DNA of 43,142 nucleotides, taken from contig REGH01000006.1 in assembly GCA_003702495.1 (NCBI GenBank), positions 1 through 43,142 on the forward strand, given 5' to 3'. Shown here piece by piece: positions 9,573 to 17,908 of this stretch (position 1 is its first letter; every line of letters starts with the position of its first letter). A program made the translations under genes and the position numbers. The stretch comes from Candidatus Nitrosopumilus sp. (lineage in GTDB: Archaea; Thermoproteota; Nitrososphaeria; Nitrososphaerales; Nitrosopumilaceae). The notes under the pieces are model-generated. The model ran no database searches and was not told the DNA's origin. It was given only the letters and a program-made list of their open reading frames with translations.

Positions 9573-9683
9573 CTAGATAAATGGATTTTTGATAAAACCA
9601 TTTGCCAAAAGTACTACAATTCCAACGGCAGTTCCTGTTCCACCAATGATCCCTATCAAAAAGGCAGCATCACGTTTGTCCAT
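9573..9683 (-). CDS. Single-TM mini-protein, 36 aa
   Basis: Seen: MDKRD cytosolic start, then one continuous hydrophobic helix (about 6-28, with IGIIGGTGTAVGIVVLLA) and a short polar tail. Too short for standard gene calling. A weak TATA-like CATAAGTTGG lies about 27 nt upstream. Resembles the other 34-36-residue single-span proteins in this window in architecture only. Function unknown. Confidence 0.5.
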   Translation of the reverse strand: MDKRDAAFLIGIIGGTGTAVGIVVLLANGFIKNPFI

Positions 9684-9715
9684 TTAGAATAACTCAAAAT
9701 TTCCAACTTATGAAT

Positions 9716-9841
9716 TTAGAGTTTGGGAAGTTGGCCAGTTTTATCCAGATTTGATTTACACACCTTACAATACAATCTAACCTCAGTTGATGGAAATTCA
9801 GCACCACAGTTTTTACAAGTGTAAAGTTTGCTCTCTACCAT
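9716..9841 (-). CDS. Zinc-ribbon mini-protein, 41 aa
   Basis: Seen: two CxxC knuckles, Cys9/Cys12 (CKNC) and Cys25/Cys28 (CKVC), 12 residues apart: a complete zinc ribbon with a short basic tail. A TATA-like CTTAAGTCTG (about 9863-9872) lies about 27 nt before the ATG, suggesting its own leaderless mRNA. No other domain, so it may act as a small nucleic-acid or protein adaptor; that is inference. Confidence 0.65.
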   Translation of the reverse strand: MVESKLYTCKNCGAEFPSTEVRLYCKVCKSNLDKTGQLPKL

Positions 9842-9887
9842 GAGTCTATAACACATGTTACAGACTTAAGCATTGATAATTTCGGAT

Positions 9888-9992
9888 TTAGAGTGGTTTT
9901 TCAGATTTTTCTTGTGCAGTATCAATTCCAAATTGTTCTTTTCTCTTCTTGTTTGATAACTCACAATAGAAAACTTGTTTATCTTCAGACAT
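9888..9992 (-). CDS. Hypothetical mini-protein, 34 aa
   Basis: Seen: ATG start, one Cys, Lys/Glu-rich (SEDKQVFYCELSNKKRKEQF), no TM segment. TATA-like TTAATAATC (about 10012-10020) lies about 26 nt upstream, and it fits neatly between the zinc-ribbon gene and the Lrp gene. Coding status rests on start, spacing and promoter only. Confidence 0.42.
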   Translation of the reverse strand: MSEDKQVFYCELSNKKRKEQFGIDTAQEKSEKPL

Positions 9993-10034
9993 TATGATTT
10001 CTAGTTTGTTTGATTATTAATACATGATGTATGA

Positions 10035-10568
10035 TCAGGATGCCAATTCATTAAGATATACTGGATCTTTGTCAGTCTTTTGTAATTCTACAAAGGTTTC
10101 GGTATTTTGTATTCCTTCAATTTTTCCAATCTTCTCAATAACTACTGCATGAAGGGATTCAAGATTTTTTGAATATACTTGGATCATAATATCAAATCTG
10201 CCAGTAACCTCAGAAATTGATACCACCTCAGGAGTTTCCATGAATTTTTTGTGTATTGCATCTTTGAATTTTGGATCTCTGTTAATTCCAACATTTGCCT
10301 TTACACCTATTCCTAACAAAGAATCGTCAATTTCTACGGTGAATTTTTTTATCAGTTTCTTTTTGACCAATCTCTTGATTCTGCTGTAAAGTACAGAGGC
10401 GTTGATTCCTAGTTTCTTTGAGAGAATAGGAACAGAGATCGAACCATCTTTTGTTAATTCAAAGAGTAATTTCATATCAAGTTCATCAAATCTATGCAAG
10501 GTATTAGAAAATTCTCGTTGTGATTTAATATATGTAGGTTTTGGGGTGAATTTGACATTGATTTTCAA
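10035..10568 (-). CDS. Lrp/AsnC-family transcriptional regulator
   Basis: Seen: 177 residues. A winged HTH (about 27-80, DMKLLFELTKDGSISVPILS) is followed by a RAM/AsnC ligand-binding domain (about 88-165, with EVVSISEVTGRFDIMIQV). TTG start 10568, with an AT-rich TATA-like stretch about 27 nt upstream. An extra basic 25-residue N-terminus precedes the HTH. It is divergent from rpl1-rplP0 across about 98 bp, so it could read or control that promoter; which ligand or genes it senses cannot be told from sequence. Confidence 0.92.
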   Translation of the reverse strand: MKINVKFTPKPTYIKSQREFSNTLHRFDELDMKLLFELTKDGSISVPILSKKLGINASVLYSRIKRLVKKKLIKKFTVEIDDSLLGIGVKANVGINRDPKFKDAIHKKFMETPEVVSISEVTGRFDIMIQVYSKNLESLHAVVIEKIGKIEGIQNTETFVELQKTDKDPVYLNELAS

Positions 10569-10635
10569 TTATTTTGGAGAAAAAATGAAATTTTTTAAAA
10601 TTTTTAGAACCAACAAAATCCTCGCCTCTAAACGA

Positions 10636-10643
10636 TTTTAAGT
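10636..10643 (+). promoter_or_regulatory. TATA-like box of rpl1-rplP0
   Basis: TTTTAAGT centred 27 nt before the second in-frame ATG (10667) of rpl1 but only about 18 nt before the first (10658). This favours a leaderless start at 10667. Confidence 0.5.
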
Positions 10644-10666
10644 AGGCTTTCTCGAAAATGTTCGTA

Positions 10667-11329
10667 ATGATTACAGAGGCAGAGCTAGCTAATATGGCCA
10701 AAGATGCAAAGGCTGGAACAAAAGCAAAAAAGTTCAAGCAGTCAGTAGAGTTGATTGTCAATTTCAAAGATATTGATGTCAAGAAAGGATTTGCACTCAA
10801 CGAAGTCGTACAGCTTCCAAAGACCAATTCTCCTGCAACAGTATGTGTTATTGCAACAGGGGATATGGGAACAAAAGCAAAAGCAGCAAAAGCAGACTCT
10901 GTTATCGGAACTGCAGAACTAGACAAGTTTGGTGCTAACAAAAGAGAGTCTAGAAAATTCATCAACAAGTATGATTTCTTTTTGGCAGATACACAAATCA
11001 TGCCAACAGTCGGTAAAACTTTGGGTCAACTATTAGGTCCAAGAGGCAAGATGCCAACACCGGTTCCATTTAATGCACCTATTGAAGCATTTTTGACAAG
11101 ATTTAGATCATCAATTAAAGTTAGAACAAGAGCATCACTTTCTGTTTCATGTAAGATTGGTGATGAAACAATGGAAGATGCTGACTTGGCAGTAAATGCA
11201 CATGCAGTTCTAAGTGCAATTGAAAAGAAATTACCAAATGGTGAGAAGAACATGAAAAAAGTCATGATCAAAACCACAATGGGAAAACCAATCAAGCAAG
11301 TACAAGAGGTTAAGAAGAAGTTTGCATGA
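10667..11329 (+). CDS. rpl1: Large subunit ribosomal protein L1
   Basis: Forms the mobile L1 stalk that handles E-site tRNA; in archaea it can also repress its own mRNA. Seen: MITEAELANM start, LPKTNSPATVCVIATGDMG, and the core LGQLLGPRGKMPTPVP, diagnostic of L1; 220 residues. ATG 10667 is preferred over 10658 by distance to the TATA-like box. The stop overlaps the rplP0 start by 8 nt. Confidence 0.95.
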   Translation: MITEAELANMAKDAKAGTKAKKFKQSVELIVNFKDIDVKKGFALNEVVQLPKTNSPATVCVIATGDMGTKAKAAKADSVIGTAELDKFGANKRESRKFINKYDFFLADTQIMPTVGKTLGQLLGPRGKMPTPVPFNAPIEAFLTRFRSSIKVRTRASLSVSCKIGDETMEDADLAVNAHAVLSAIEKKLPNGEKNMKKVMIKTTMGKPIKQVQEVKKKFA

Positions 11330-12188
11330 AAATAGAACCTCTTATCCAAAGAGAAAAACAGAGATGTATCAGCAGTTACAAGAGCTTCCAAAAAAATACA
11401 AAGTAATGACAGTTATCAAAATGAACAAGGTGCGTTCTACTCAAATTCTACCTTTAAGAAAAGTTCTCAAAGACGATGTAGAATTTTTCAGCATTAAAGA
11501 CAAAGTTGCAAAAAAAGCATTAGAGAATACAGACATTCCTGGAATGAAAGACATGATTGGAGAATTCAAAGGACAAGTAATGATCATGTTTACAAACATG
11601 TCACCATTCAAGCTTAACGTACTCTTAGCAAAGAACAAAATCATGATGATGGCAAGAGGTGGAGATATTGCAAGTATTGATGTTGTAGTTCCAGCAAAGA
11701 ACACAGGAATTGCACCAGGACCAATGCTCACAGAGTTCAAAGAGGCAGGAATTCCAACCAAGATTGACCAAGGTACAATCTGGATTGCAAAGGATTCCAC
11801 CCCAGTCAAGAAAGGTGAGGCAATCAATGAGAAACTTGCAGCAATTTTAGGTAAATTAGATATCAAACCAGTAGAAGCTGGAATTACACTATTCACAGCA
11901 CTTGAGGACGGACTCAAGTATGTTGAAGAAGAGATGATTATTGATGTCCAGAAGGTAAGAGATGAATTTGCACAAGCTCACCAAGAAGCAATTTCATTAT
12001 CTATCGAGGCAGCATATGTCACACCAGACAACATCGAACAAATCCTGGCAAAAGCAGCACAATCAGCACGCTCTGTTTCTGTTGAATCAGGTTACATGAC
12101 TGATGAGACAAAAGAGCAAATCTTGCAAAAGGCAGATGCTCAAGCAAGAGCAGTTGCAGGTCAAGCAAAAGATTACACCCCAGCATAG
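11322..12188 (+). CDS. rplP0: Ribosomal stalk protein P0 (L10)
   Basis: Anchors L12 dimers and binds 23S rRNA with L11. Seen: N-terminal L10 domain (about 10-105), the archaeal insertion domain (about 110-190, KNTGIAPGPMLTEFKEAGIP), then C-terminal helices for L12 (about 215-288). The terminal acidic GLxxLFG tail found in many P0 proteins is absent; the protein ends in an Ala/Gln-rich segment. The TTG at 11322 keeps the first conserved helix; the next Met is at residue 15. Overlaps rpl1. Confidence 0.93.
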   Translation: MHENRTSYPKRKTEMYQQLQELPKKYKVMTVIKMNKVRSTQILPLRKVLKDDVEFFSIKDKVAKKALENTDIPGMKDMIGEFKGQVMIMFTNMSPFKLNVLLAKNKIMMMARGGDIASIDVVVPAKNTGIAPGPMLTEFKEAGIPTKIDQGTIWIAKDSTPVKKGEAINEKLAAILGKLDIKPVEAGITLFTALEDGLKYVEEEMIIDVQKVRDEFAQAHQEAISLSIEAAYVTPDNIEQILAKAAQSARSVSVESGYMTDETKEQILQKADAQARAVAGQAKDYTPA

Positions 12189-12261
12189 TCATTCTGGTTC
12201 AAGTGCCAATTATCAAAAAAATAAGAATCCTTTATGAATATCCGCAGAACCTTTCAGATCA

Positions 12262-13359
12262 GTGACAACTCAAGTTAAACAAAAATCAAAGACTGCCATT
12301 CCATCAGTCGTTTTTCTAATAACATTAATTGGAACAACCATTGCAATGTGGGGTGCGAGTTGGGACATTTCATCTCACTTGCAGAGAATACCAGATTCCT
12401 TTTTCACACCATCTCATACAATGTTATACTTTGGTGTTGGAGTAAATGTAATTGGTTCAATAATTGCTGCCACAGTTTACAAAAAAAGAAAAGATATTCG
12501 TTCTGAATCTTTTGCAACTGGATTAAAACTAATCATAATTGGTGTAAGTGTTCAGGTAATTGCAGGTCCAGGAGACTTTTTGTGGCATGAGGCATTTGGA
12601 TTAGACGGACTACTCAGTCCAACTCACATGATACTTGCACTTGGAATGCTCAGCGTTCTTACTGGAACAGTAATTGGTTTTTCAAGAATGAGTTTTCATA
12701 TGAAAGAAAAAACTCTCTTTATCAACACTGCACTTCCCATAACTTATGGAATTTTCTGGTTTAGCGCAATGTGGTTAATCTTCTTTTTCGTATTGCCAGT
12801 TTCAGAAGGGGAAACCCATGACTTTAATCCGGATCCATATGTTGCAATTATTTTGAGTTTTGTATTCATTCCACTTGCACTAACACTAGTCTTTTGGTGC
12901 GCATCAAAAGTAATGAAAAAGTTTGGAAGGGTTAGCATTTCAGGACTGGTGTTTTTTGTAATGAGTATTTCATCTACAATATTTACAGGAGAAAACCTAA
13001 CACAATTTCTTCCATGGTACATAGCACCAATGGCATGCATAATTGCAGCAGACTATATCTTCAACAAAAAATTTGAATCAAAAAGTCTCACCAAACATTC
13101 AGCAAAAATTGCAGGTGCATTGATAGGCTCTATGTTCTTTGCTTTTGGATTCCCAATGCTATCCATGACATTTTTAGAAGTGATTGTGTATAATGGAGTA
13201 TTTCCATATGATGTATTGCCAACATCAGGGGATGTCGTGTTTAATCAGTGGATGATGACAATTCCAGGTGGAATAATTTCTGGAGTAGTAGGAATGATCC
13301 TAGCACCTAAAATACTAAGATTTTCTTTAAACCAATATGAAGAAAAAGGAAGTAGATGA
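12262..13359 (+). CDS. Polytopic membrane protein with duplicated Asp/His motif
   Basis: Function not known. Seen: 365 residues, about nine hydrophobic helices. Two segments exactly 70 residues apart align without gaps: Asp35-x3-His39-x5-Asp45-x4-Pro50-x-His52 and Asp105-x3-His109-x5-Asp115-x4-Pro120-x-His122. Each begins in a loop and runs into a helix, giving a two-fold arrangement of possible metal or proton ligands. GTG start 12262, with TATA-like CTTTATGA about 27 nt upstream. It overlaps the next gene by 23 nt. Similar WDxxxH/PPH-type motifs occur in uncharacterised bacterial membrane proteins as I recall; no transport or enzyme role is claimed. Confidence 0.85.
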   Translation: MTTQVKQKSKTAIPSVVFLITLIGTTIAMWGASWDISSHLQRIPDSFFTPSHTMLYFGVGVNVIGSIIAATVYKKRKDIRSESFATGLKLIIIGVSVQVIAGPGDFLWHEAFGLDGLLSPTHMILALGMLSVLTGTVIGFSRMSFHMKEKTLFINTALPITYGIFWFSAMWLIFFFVLPVSEGETHDFNPDPYVAIILSFVFIPLALTLVFWCASKVMKKFGRVSISGLVFFVMSISSTIFTGENLTQFLPWYIAPMACIIAADYIFNKKFESKSLTKHSAKIAGALIGSMFFAFGFPMLSMTFLEVIVYNGVFPYDVLPTSGDVVFNQWMMTIPGGIISGVVGMILAPKILRFSLNQYEEKGSR

Positions 13360-13552
13360 AATTCTAGAGCATATTGGCCAAAAGTTTGAAGATGATGTAC
13401 CATCAATTGTCAAAATGCTAGTAAGAAAAAAGATTGGGAAATTCCAGTCATTTGATTCAGAATCTTTACCAGAGTCATTGAAAACATGTACAGTTAAGGA
13501 TCTAATTGATTTAGTTCAGAAAGGATTAGAGTCAGGTAAACTCAAGATATAA
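13337..13552 (+). CDS. Hypothetical small soluble protein, 71 aa
   Basis: Seen: charged and helical, one Cys, no TM segment; starts MKKKEVDEILEHIGQKFEDD and ends LVQKGLESGKLKI. The ATG at 13337 overlaps the upstream membrane-protein gene by 23 nt, so the two are likely translated together and may act together. No recognised domain. Confidence 0.75.
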   Translation: MKKKEVDEILEHIGQKFEDDVPSIVKMLVRKKIGKFQSFDSESLPESLKTCTVKDLIDLVQKGLESGKLKI

Positions 13553-13594
13553 TCAGGATCAAGAAAATTTGAGGCTATTTTAGCCAGTTTCAAT

Positions 13595-14227
13595 TCAAGA
13601 TTCACGTACCTTTGGCAGATTCCATTTGAATTTCATTGCAAGCAATCTGATTGCAGTAGTAACAACTATTCCAACAATAGATGCAACTTGGATTTCTATA
13701 TCTGATGAAAGGATTGAATAAAATACTACAATCCCAATTACGCTAGCTACTGCATAGACTTCTTTGACAAAGATAATCGGAATTTCCCTAACAAAAACAT
13801 CACGTAGAATCCCACCACCAATTGCAGTGATTAATCCACCTAACAACATTGGCAGAAATTCCATTCCAACTACTTGATGTGCAATTGATGCTCCAATTAT
13901 TGAAAATACTCCCAACCCAACTGCATCAAATACTAGCCAAGTTTCCATTTTACTTTTGAATCTTCTATACAAAAAGAACATTGCAACACCAACTGCTACA
14001 GTCAATCCAATATAGATTGGATCAGAAAATGCATTTGGAAATCTACCAAATATTACATCACGTGTAATTCCTCCTGCAACTCCTACTACAGTTGCCAAAA
14101 CAATAATTCCAAAAATATCAGCTTGGTGTGCAATTGCTTTTGTAGCCCCGGTAACTGCAAATGCAATTGTTCCCAAGTAATCTAAAATGGTGATAAACGA
14201 TCCAAGTTCAAAAGAAAAATCTACCAT
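13595..14227 (-). CDS. UPF0126/TRIC-type membrane protein
   Basis: Seen: 210 residues, seven hydrophobic segments, and two copies of the family motif: GVAGGITRDVIFGRFP (about 49-64) and IGGGILRDVFVREIP (about 134-148). The paired GGxxRD repeats define the UPF0126/YicG family, related to prokaryotic TRIC cation channels; some members are reported to transport glycine. Substrate here is unknown. It is convergent with the 71-aa gene and upstream of nothing on its strand within 40 nt. Confidence 0.88.
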   Translation of the reverse strand: MVDFSFELGSFITILDYLGTIAFAVTGATKAIAHQADIFGIIVLATVVGVAGGITRDVIFGRFPNAFSDPIYIGLTVAVGVAMFFLYRRFKSKMETWLVFDAVGLGVFSIIGASIAHQVVGMEFLPMLLGGLITAIGGGILRDVFVREIPIIFVKEVYAVASVIGIVVFYSILSSDIEIQVASIVGIVVTTAIRLLAMKFKWNLPKVRES

Positions 14228-14308
14228 TCAATGCAGACATCGAGATATTGGTAATTAAGAATTGATAAAAATGGAGATCAAAAATAGATTTGAGAAAAGT
14301 AAACTCGT

Positions 14309-14623
14309 TTAGCCAAATAGTGAAGATAATCCTTCCATGGCTGCTTCTTCGGTTTTACCTTCTTCTTTAGGTTTTTCCTCGGCCTTTGCTTCACCACCAG
14401 CTGGTGCATCTCCGCCTGCTGCTGGTGCGGCTGCTGCTGCAACTGCGACAGGTGCGGCTTTAACTGCCTCATCGATGTTAACATCGGCTAAGGCTGCAAC
14501 TAGTGCTTTAACTTGGGCTTCATTAACTTCAGCGCCAGATGCTTTGACAACTGAGCTGACGTTTGCCTCGTTAACTTCTTTTTCTAGCTTGTGAAGAAGT
14601 AAAGCAGCGTAAACATATTCCAT
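14309..14623 (-). CDS. rpl12: Ribosomal stalk protein L12 (archaeal P1-like)
   Basis: Acidic stalk protein that recruits elongation factors. Seen: N-terminal dimerisation helices ([20 protein letters not shown]; about 1-58), an Ala/Pro/Gly hinge (about 60-80), a Glu/Lys-rich linker, and the factor-binding end [12 protein letters not shown]. 104 residues. TATA-like TTTTATATTATCG about 29 nt upstream. In most archaea this gene follows rplP0; here it is about 2.1 kb away on the opposite strand. Confidence 0.96.
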   Translation of the reverse strand: MEYVYAALLLHKLEKEVNEANVSSVVKASGAEVNEAQVKALVAALADVNIDEAVKAAPVAVAAAAAPAAGGDAPAGGEAKAEEKPKEEGKTEEAAMEGLSSLFG

Positions 14624-14679
14624 TGTACGGGGATTTTCATGCTCGATAATATAAAACTACTGTGAACATGTGCCTAGAA

Positions 14680-15189
14680 TCAGTTTAGAATCTTGAGACT
14701 TCTACATACAGAGTAGAGTGTTCGTTTGAGGTTCTTGTCAATTAGAGTGTCCATTCTATTTCTGAGAACACGTTTTGCCTCATCACGTTCTGCACCGGGT
14801 GGAAGTGACAATACGGTGTTTATGAATTCTGGTAGTGATTCACGAATCCAACCATCTAGCATGTTGTAGACTTTGGGTGGCATCAGATCACATTTGTCTT
14901 GGTCAAGATCCAGTACATCTGCAAAATTTTCATGTTCAATTCTATACACTAGAGCCAAGACAACATTGTCAGGGGTTGGATTTTGTAAAATTTCTAGTGA
15001 ACGTTCACCAGTCTTTCCTTGTTCTACTTTATTTTTCAAACCAACTGGATTTACAATAACCCCACTTACTCCAACCTTTCTTCCCTCAACTCCGGTAACT
15101 GTGGCAAAGATGAAGTCCTTGTAATCACCATTATCTTTTACAGAAAATACATGAACTCCTTCTTTGAGTTGAGGTTTCCTTCCAAACAT
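14680..15189 (-). CDS. Conserved-looking hypothetical protein, 169 aa
   Basis: Not recognised. Seen: soluble; beta-rich first half (KEGVHVFSVKDNGDYKDFIF, VTGVEGRKVGVSGVIVNPVG) and helical second half (RVLRNRMDTLIDKNLKRTLY) with one Cys near the end. ATG start 15189. It faces the sugar dehydrogenase gene, and an AT-rich element at 15208-15222 lies at promoter distance from both starts. Confidence 0.8.
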   Translation of the reverse strand: MFGRKPQLKEGVHVFSVKDNGDYKDFIFATVTGVEGRKVGVSGVIVNPVGLKNKVEQGKTGERSLEILQNPTPDNVVLALVYRIEHENFADVLDLDQDKCDLMPPKVYNMLDGWIRESLPEFINTVLSLPPGAERDEAKRVLRNRMDTLIDKNLKRTLYSVCRSLKILN

Positions 15190-15207
15190 GGATAAACTGA
15201 ATATGAC

Positions 15208-15222
15208 AGTGTATTTAATGTA
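15208..15222. promoter_or_regulatory. Shared bidirectional TATA-like region
   Basis: The segment tgtatttaatgtatt holds TTTAAT on the plus strand (about 26 nt before ATG 15236) and ATTAAATAC on the minus strand (about 24 nt before ATG 15189). The two divergent genes may use overlapping TATA boxes and so compete for TBP. Inferred from spacing. Confidence 0.4.
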
Positions 15223-15235
15223 TTATCAATTATTT

Positions 15236-16453
15236 ATGATAAAAATGAAAGTTCCAGTCATTGTTTTCACTCTAGTTGTTTTTGGGATAACTCCCCTAGC
15301 CTTTGGTCAAAGCTATCCCGAACTGGGAATCAGAGTAGATGTGGTTGCAGATAATCTTCAAGTTCCATGGGCAATTGATTTTGCATCAGATGGCAGGATG
15401 TTCTTTACTGAAAGAGTTGGCAATGTCAATGTAATTGAAAATGGTGAGGTAAACCAAATCATGTCATTAGGAGTTGGTGGAGGTGAAGGAGGAATGCTCG
15501 GTATTGCGCTTGATCCAAACTTTGATGAGAATAATCACATCTACATTTACTACACTTACAATGAACTACTTGGAACCAAAAACAGACTAGTGCAATATTC
15601 TGAATCAAACAATGAACTGACTGAAGAGAAAGTTTTGGTTGAGGGAATTCCGGGTGCACCATATCATGATGGCGGTAGAATAAAGTTTGGACCAGACGGA
15701 ATGCTCTATATAACAACAGGGGATGCAGTAGAGCCAGACCTAGCACAAAAAATAGATTCAGTTGCAGGAAAAATTTTGAGAATCAATTCAGATGGAACAA
15801 TTCCAGAGGACAATCCATTTGGTTCTGCCGTTTATTCTATAGGACATCGCAATCCACAGGGAATTGCTTGGGATCAATTTGGTAATCTGGTTGCAACAGA
15901 GCACGGACCATCTGGATGGATAGGTGTTGCCCATGATGAAATCAATTTGATAGTACCAGGTGCAAACTATGGTTGGCCTCATGTCTTTGGAGACCAAACA
16001 CTAGATGGAATGATAAATCCAATTCTTCATTCAGGAGATGACACTTGGGCCCCATCAGGTTCTACTTTTTACTATGGAGAAGAGATGCCAATGTTTGATG
16101 GAAAATATTTTGCATCAGGACTTCGGGGTCAACACATCTACGTCATAGAGTTTGATGAGAATTTCAATGTCCCATTTCATGGAGAGTTATTTTCTGGAGA
16201 GTTTGGAAGAATTAGAGATGTTGCACAAGGTCCTGACGGATTGTACTTTATGACAAGCAATCAAGATGGACGTGGCAATCCAAATCTGTATGATGATAAA
16301 ATTTTGAGGGTAAATCCACTTTACAACTATGAAGAAAGTCCTTCATGGGTACAAAACATATCTGAATGGTACATGAAAGGTATGATTTCAAAGCAAGAAT
16401 CATTCAATGCTCACAACTATTTACTTGAGCGAGGAACAATTTCTAGAATCTAG
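15236..16453 (+). CDS. Secreted PQQ-dependent sugar (aldose) dehydrogenase-like protein
   Basis: Beta-propeller of the soluble glucose/aldose dehydrogenase family (GSDH/YliI type). From ATG 15236: signal peptide (MIKMKVPVIVFTLVVFGITP), then family motifs LQVPWAIDFASDGRMFFTER, GEGGMLGIALDP, YHDGGRIKFGPDGMLYITTG, IGHRNPQGIAWD, EHGPSG, DEINLIVPGANYGWP and a final RVNP. An appended 36-residue tail (PSWVQNISEWYMKGMISKQE, ending ERGTISRI) resembles a W-rich C-terminal module I associate with secreted thaumarchaeal proteins. No PQQ-synthesis gene is in the window, so the cofactor may come from outside. The reading frame is open upstream to 15188. Confidence 0.9.
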   Translation: MIKMKVPVIVFTLVVFGITPLAFGQSYPELGIRVDVVADNLQVPWAIDFASDGRMFFTERVGNVNVIENGEVNQIMSLGVGGGEGGMLGIALDPNFDENNHIYIYYTYNELLGTKNRLVQYSESNNELTEEKVLVEGIPGAPYHDGGRIKFGPDGMLYITTGDAVEPDLAQKIDSVAGKILRINSDGTIPEDNPFGSAVYSIGHRNPQGIAWDQFGNLVATEHGPSGWIGVAHDEINLIVPGANYGWPHVFGDQTLDGMINPILHSGDDTWAPSGSTFYYGEEMPMFDGKYFASGLRGQHIYVIEFDENFNVPFHGELFSGEFGRIRDVAQGPDGLYFMTSNQDGRGNPNLYDDKILRVNPLYNYEESPSWVQNISEWYMKGMISKQESFNAHNYLLERGTISRI

Positions 16454-16842
16454 AGGCTGTCATATTCAGACCATTGTCTTCCAAGTTTGTTTAGGATCTG
16501 CCATGCAAAACGGTCTATGTTTATGCCAGGATTTGCCATAATCAATACTATGTATTTTCCATATGGAAAGCTAATCATAACTGCATTTTCTCTTCGTGAT
16601 GCAGAATATTTTACTCGGCCAAGATCTGCATCAAAGCCTTGTCTGTTTGCAACTCTGTGAGCTAGTTCCTGATACAATTGCCTTCTTTGTTTATCATTTA
16701 GCATTGGAACAATGCTACTGTCAAATCCACCTGCAACTAGTTCTCCTTTAGGATCAATTAAACCACAGAATCGAATTTCGGGTTCTGACAAAATATCATC
16801 AATTTTATTTTTGAAACCATCTGTGGAAAAAGCATCGGACAC
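16450..16842 (-). CDS. Hypothetical protein, possibly roadblock-like, 130 aa
   Basis: Seen: soluble, mixed alpha/beta; a segment EIRFCGLIDPKGELVAGGFD, then helices, then ENAVMISFPYGKYIVLIMAN, and an end NKLGRQWSEYDSL. The layout resembles roadblock/LC7 sensor folds, but this is a weak resemblance. GTG start 16842; TATA-like TTAAATACAC about 25 nt upstream. The stop shares CTAG with the convergent dehydrogenase stop. Confidence 0.75.
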   Translation of the reverse strand: MSDAFSTDGFKNKIDDILSEPEIRFCGLIDPKGELVAGGFDSSIVPMLNDKQRRQLYQELAHRVANRQGFDADLGRVKYSASRRENAVMISFPYGKYIVLIMANPGINIDRFAWQILNKLGRQWSEYDSL

Positions 16843-16889
16843 AAAAAATAATTGCGTTAATGTGTATTTAACAAATACGTAATTTTCAA

Positions 16890-17840
16890 TTAGGGTTTTA
16901 AGAATACCTTGAGGGTGTCAGGTTTCTTTGCATGCTCTATTGCTTGGGAAAACTTTTCGAGTGGAAAGGTGGAATCTATCATGGAATCAACAGAAACGAT
17001 TCCCGTCGCAAGAGCATCAATTGCAGGTTTGAACAACCCGCAGCGGGAGCCAACCAAAGTGATCTCATTTACTACAGTTGGTGTAAGGTCAAGGTTTTCA
17101 CGTGATGCAATTGTGGATTTCAGAATCACAATTCCACGAGGTCTAACAATTTTCATCGTATCTCTAAAACCAGAGTTACTACCAGTGGCTTCTACTACCA
17201 AATCATAAGACTGTTCATCTGAAGATTCTATTCCAATTTTAGTTGTAATATCAAACTTTTCAAGATGAGTCAGTTTGCTTTTATGTCTTCCAAAACACGT
17301 TACATTAGTACACGTCAATTTGATTACTTGACAGATCATCTGTGCCAGTCTTCCATCACCTACTACTGCAACCTTCCAGTTATTTTCTAGTGATACTTGT
17401 TCTTTGATTTCAAATGCTGCTGCAAGTGGTTCTACAAATACAGCCTGTTCATCTGAGATATTTTCAGGAATCAGATGTAGGTTCTCCTCAGGAAGTGACA
17501 AGAGTTGTGCAAATGCACCATCTCTTTTCAAAATTCCCAACACCGTTCTATTTGGACAGTGTCGCTGCATTCCCTTTTTGCACGAATCGCACTTTTTGCA
17601 TCCAGCATTTATCTCACCTACAACTCTTTTTCCAACAAGATCTCGGTTTTGTGATTGTTCTACAACTCCTACAAACTCGTGACCCAACACTCCGATATAT
17701 GCCATGTATCCATCTAGAATCTCTAAGTCAGTTCCACAAATTCCAGCAAGACTAACTCGCACCAGAGACTCACCAGGTTTTGGGTCAGGATAGTTATCAT
17801 CATACTTAATCTCTTTTCCATCAAAGAATGCTGCATGCAT
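16890..17840 (-). CDS. Zinc-dependent MDR-family dehydrogenase
   Basis: NAD(P)-dependent alcohol, polyol or sugar oxidoreductase. Seen: catalytic zinc residues Cys35 (GICGTD) and His54-Glu55 (GHEF), the glutamate in VEPLAAAFE, structural zinc cysteines 81, 84, 87 and 95 (CKKCDSCKKG then HC), and a Rossmann segment VAVVGDGRLAQM. 316 residues, somewhat shorter than the usual 340-350. The substrate cannot be told. Proximity to the sugar dehydrogenase may be coincidental. Confidence 0.9.
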   Translation of the reverse strand: MHAAFFDGKEIKYDDNYPDPKPGESLVRVSLAGICGTDLEILDGYMAYIGVLGHEFVGVVEQSQNRDLVGKRVVGEINAGCKKCDSCKKGMQRHCPNRTVLGILKRDGAFAQLLSLPEENLHLIPENISDEQAVFVEPLAAAFEIKEQVSLENNWKVAVVGDGRLAQMICQVIKLTCTNVTCFGRHKSKLTHLEKFDITTKIGIESSDEQSYDLVVEATGSNSGFRDTMKIVRPRGIVILKSTIASRENLDLTPTVVNEITLVGSRCGLFKPAIDALATGIVSVDSMIDSTFPLEKFSQAIEHAKKPDTLKVFLKP

Positions 17841-17908
17841 GATAATACTGAAAACTAATCCAATTTTAATCGACAGTTCTTAATATTGGAAAATGGGAGG
17901 TGTGAACA

